Assembly: GCA_021163945.1 (NCBI GenBank) | Contig: JAGGTC010000178.1 | Coordinates: forward strand, 1 to 23,456 | Source of the DNA: Deltaproteobacteria bacterium | GTDB taxonomy: Bacteria; Desulfobacterota; Desulfofervidia; Desulfofervidales; DG-60 | Length of the DNA: 23,456 bases | Reading direction: 5' to 3' | Part shown: piece after piece, positions 23,353 to 23,456 of the stretch | How positions within the stretch are numbered: position 1 is the first letter of the stretch | How the letters are laid out: each line of letters starts with the position of its first letter | The notes under the pieces: generated by a model | Told to the model about the DNA's origin: nothing | What the model saw: the letters and a program-made list of their open reading frames with translations, nothing else | Databases searched by the model: none | Made by a program: the position numbers and the translations under genes

Positions 23353-23456
23353 TCAAAGTACAGTTAGGTTTTTAAAGTGAGTTTCTAAATCATGGATGCC
23401 AGCTATCCTAACAAATTCTTTTATTCCTTTTAAGAAATCACCCTGGTAATAATCTC
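23353..23456 (-). CDS. partial CDS entering from right edge (C-terminal 33 aa)
   Basis: On the - strand a frame is open from the window edge to a TGA at 23355-23353, encoding 33 residues that begin DYYQGDFLKGIKEF and end KNLTVL. The other two - strand frames here stop within 27 bases of the edge. Composition and codon use resemble the neighbouring genes. It ends three bases before the TTG that could start glnE, so it may be the preceding gene of the operon. Too short to assign a family. Confidence 0.45.
   Translation of the reverse strand, partial: DYYQGDFLKGIKEFVRIAGIHDLETHFKNLTVL

Noticed and set aside
1..23456. CRISPR arrays, tRNA/rRNA genes, insertion sequences, attachment sites
   Set aside because: I saw no regularly spaced repeats, no transposase or integrase sequences and no tRNA-like cloverleaf in the short gaps; almost all bases are within intact housekeeping genes.

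Overview
The window is a dense, AT-rich bacterial chromosome segment with no phage, transposon, CRISPR or RNA genes that I could see. Almost every gene is a core housekeeping gene, and the codon use looks uniform (rich in AGG/AGA for Arg and ATA for Ile). The order rho-rpmE-prfA, a glnE-glnB-glnD-glnA block, cvpA next to mazG, B12-binding radical SAM proteins and a PAS/GAF hybrid kinase together suggest an anaerobic, perhaps thermophilic, Desulfobacterota-like lineage. That placement is an inference from gene content and codon style, not a sequence match. Many genes overlap by 1 to 23 bases or abut within a few bases, one pair overlaps by 56 bases, and no clear intrinsic terminator was found at the gene ends inspected.

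Layout. (1) Positions 1-3386, + strand: a coupled three-gene unit. It holds a B12-binding radical SAM enzyme (truncated at the left edge), an unusual protein with a SPASM-like cysteine motif but no radical SAM core fused to about six TPRs, and a site-2 (M50) membrane protease. This is the least conventional part of the window. (2) 3389-6140, - strand: cvpA-mazG-fxsA-cobO and an unrecognised 212-residue protein, all overlapping. (3) 6209-6994, + strand: an inositol-monophosphatase-family gene, divergent from cvpA with interleaved promoters and overlapping prfA tail to tail. (4) 6975-11571, - strand: the information-processing block, read as a small Cys4 protein, argS, rho, rpmE, prfA. Separate promoters are visible for the Cys4 gene, for rho (with a leader of about 165 nt) and for rpmE. 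(5) 11669-14119, - strand: a GAF-PAS-PAS-HisKA-HATPase-REC hybrid kinase. (6) 14241-23325, - strand: a nitrogen-assimilation operon in the order glnE, glnB (PII), glnD, glnA, glmS. A partial gene enters from the right edge just upstream.

How the genes work together. The right half encodes a complete Gln/2-oxoglutarate covalent-modification cascade: GlnD acts on PII, PII acts on GlnE, and GlnE acts on glutamine synthetase. The modified tyrosines of PII (Y51) and GlnA (Y398) are both present. The last gene, glmS, spends the glutamine on amino-sugar synthesis. The middle block supplies arginyl-tRNA, transcription termination, ribosomal protein L31 and translation termination. The left unit may be a post-translational or small-molecule modification pathway linked to a membrane protease, but no substrate is visible.
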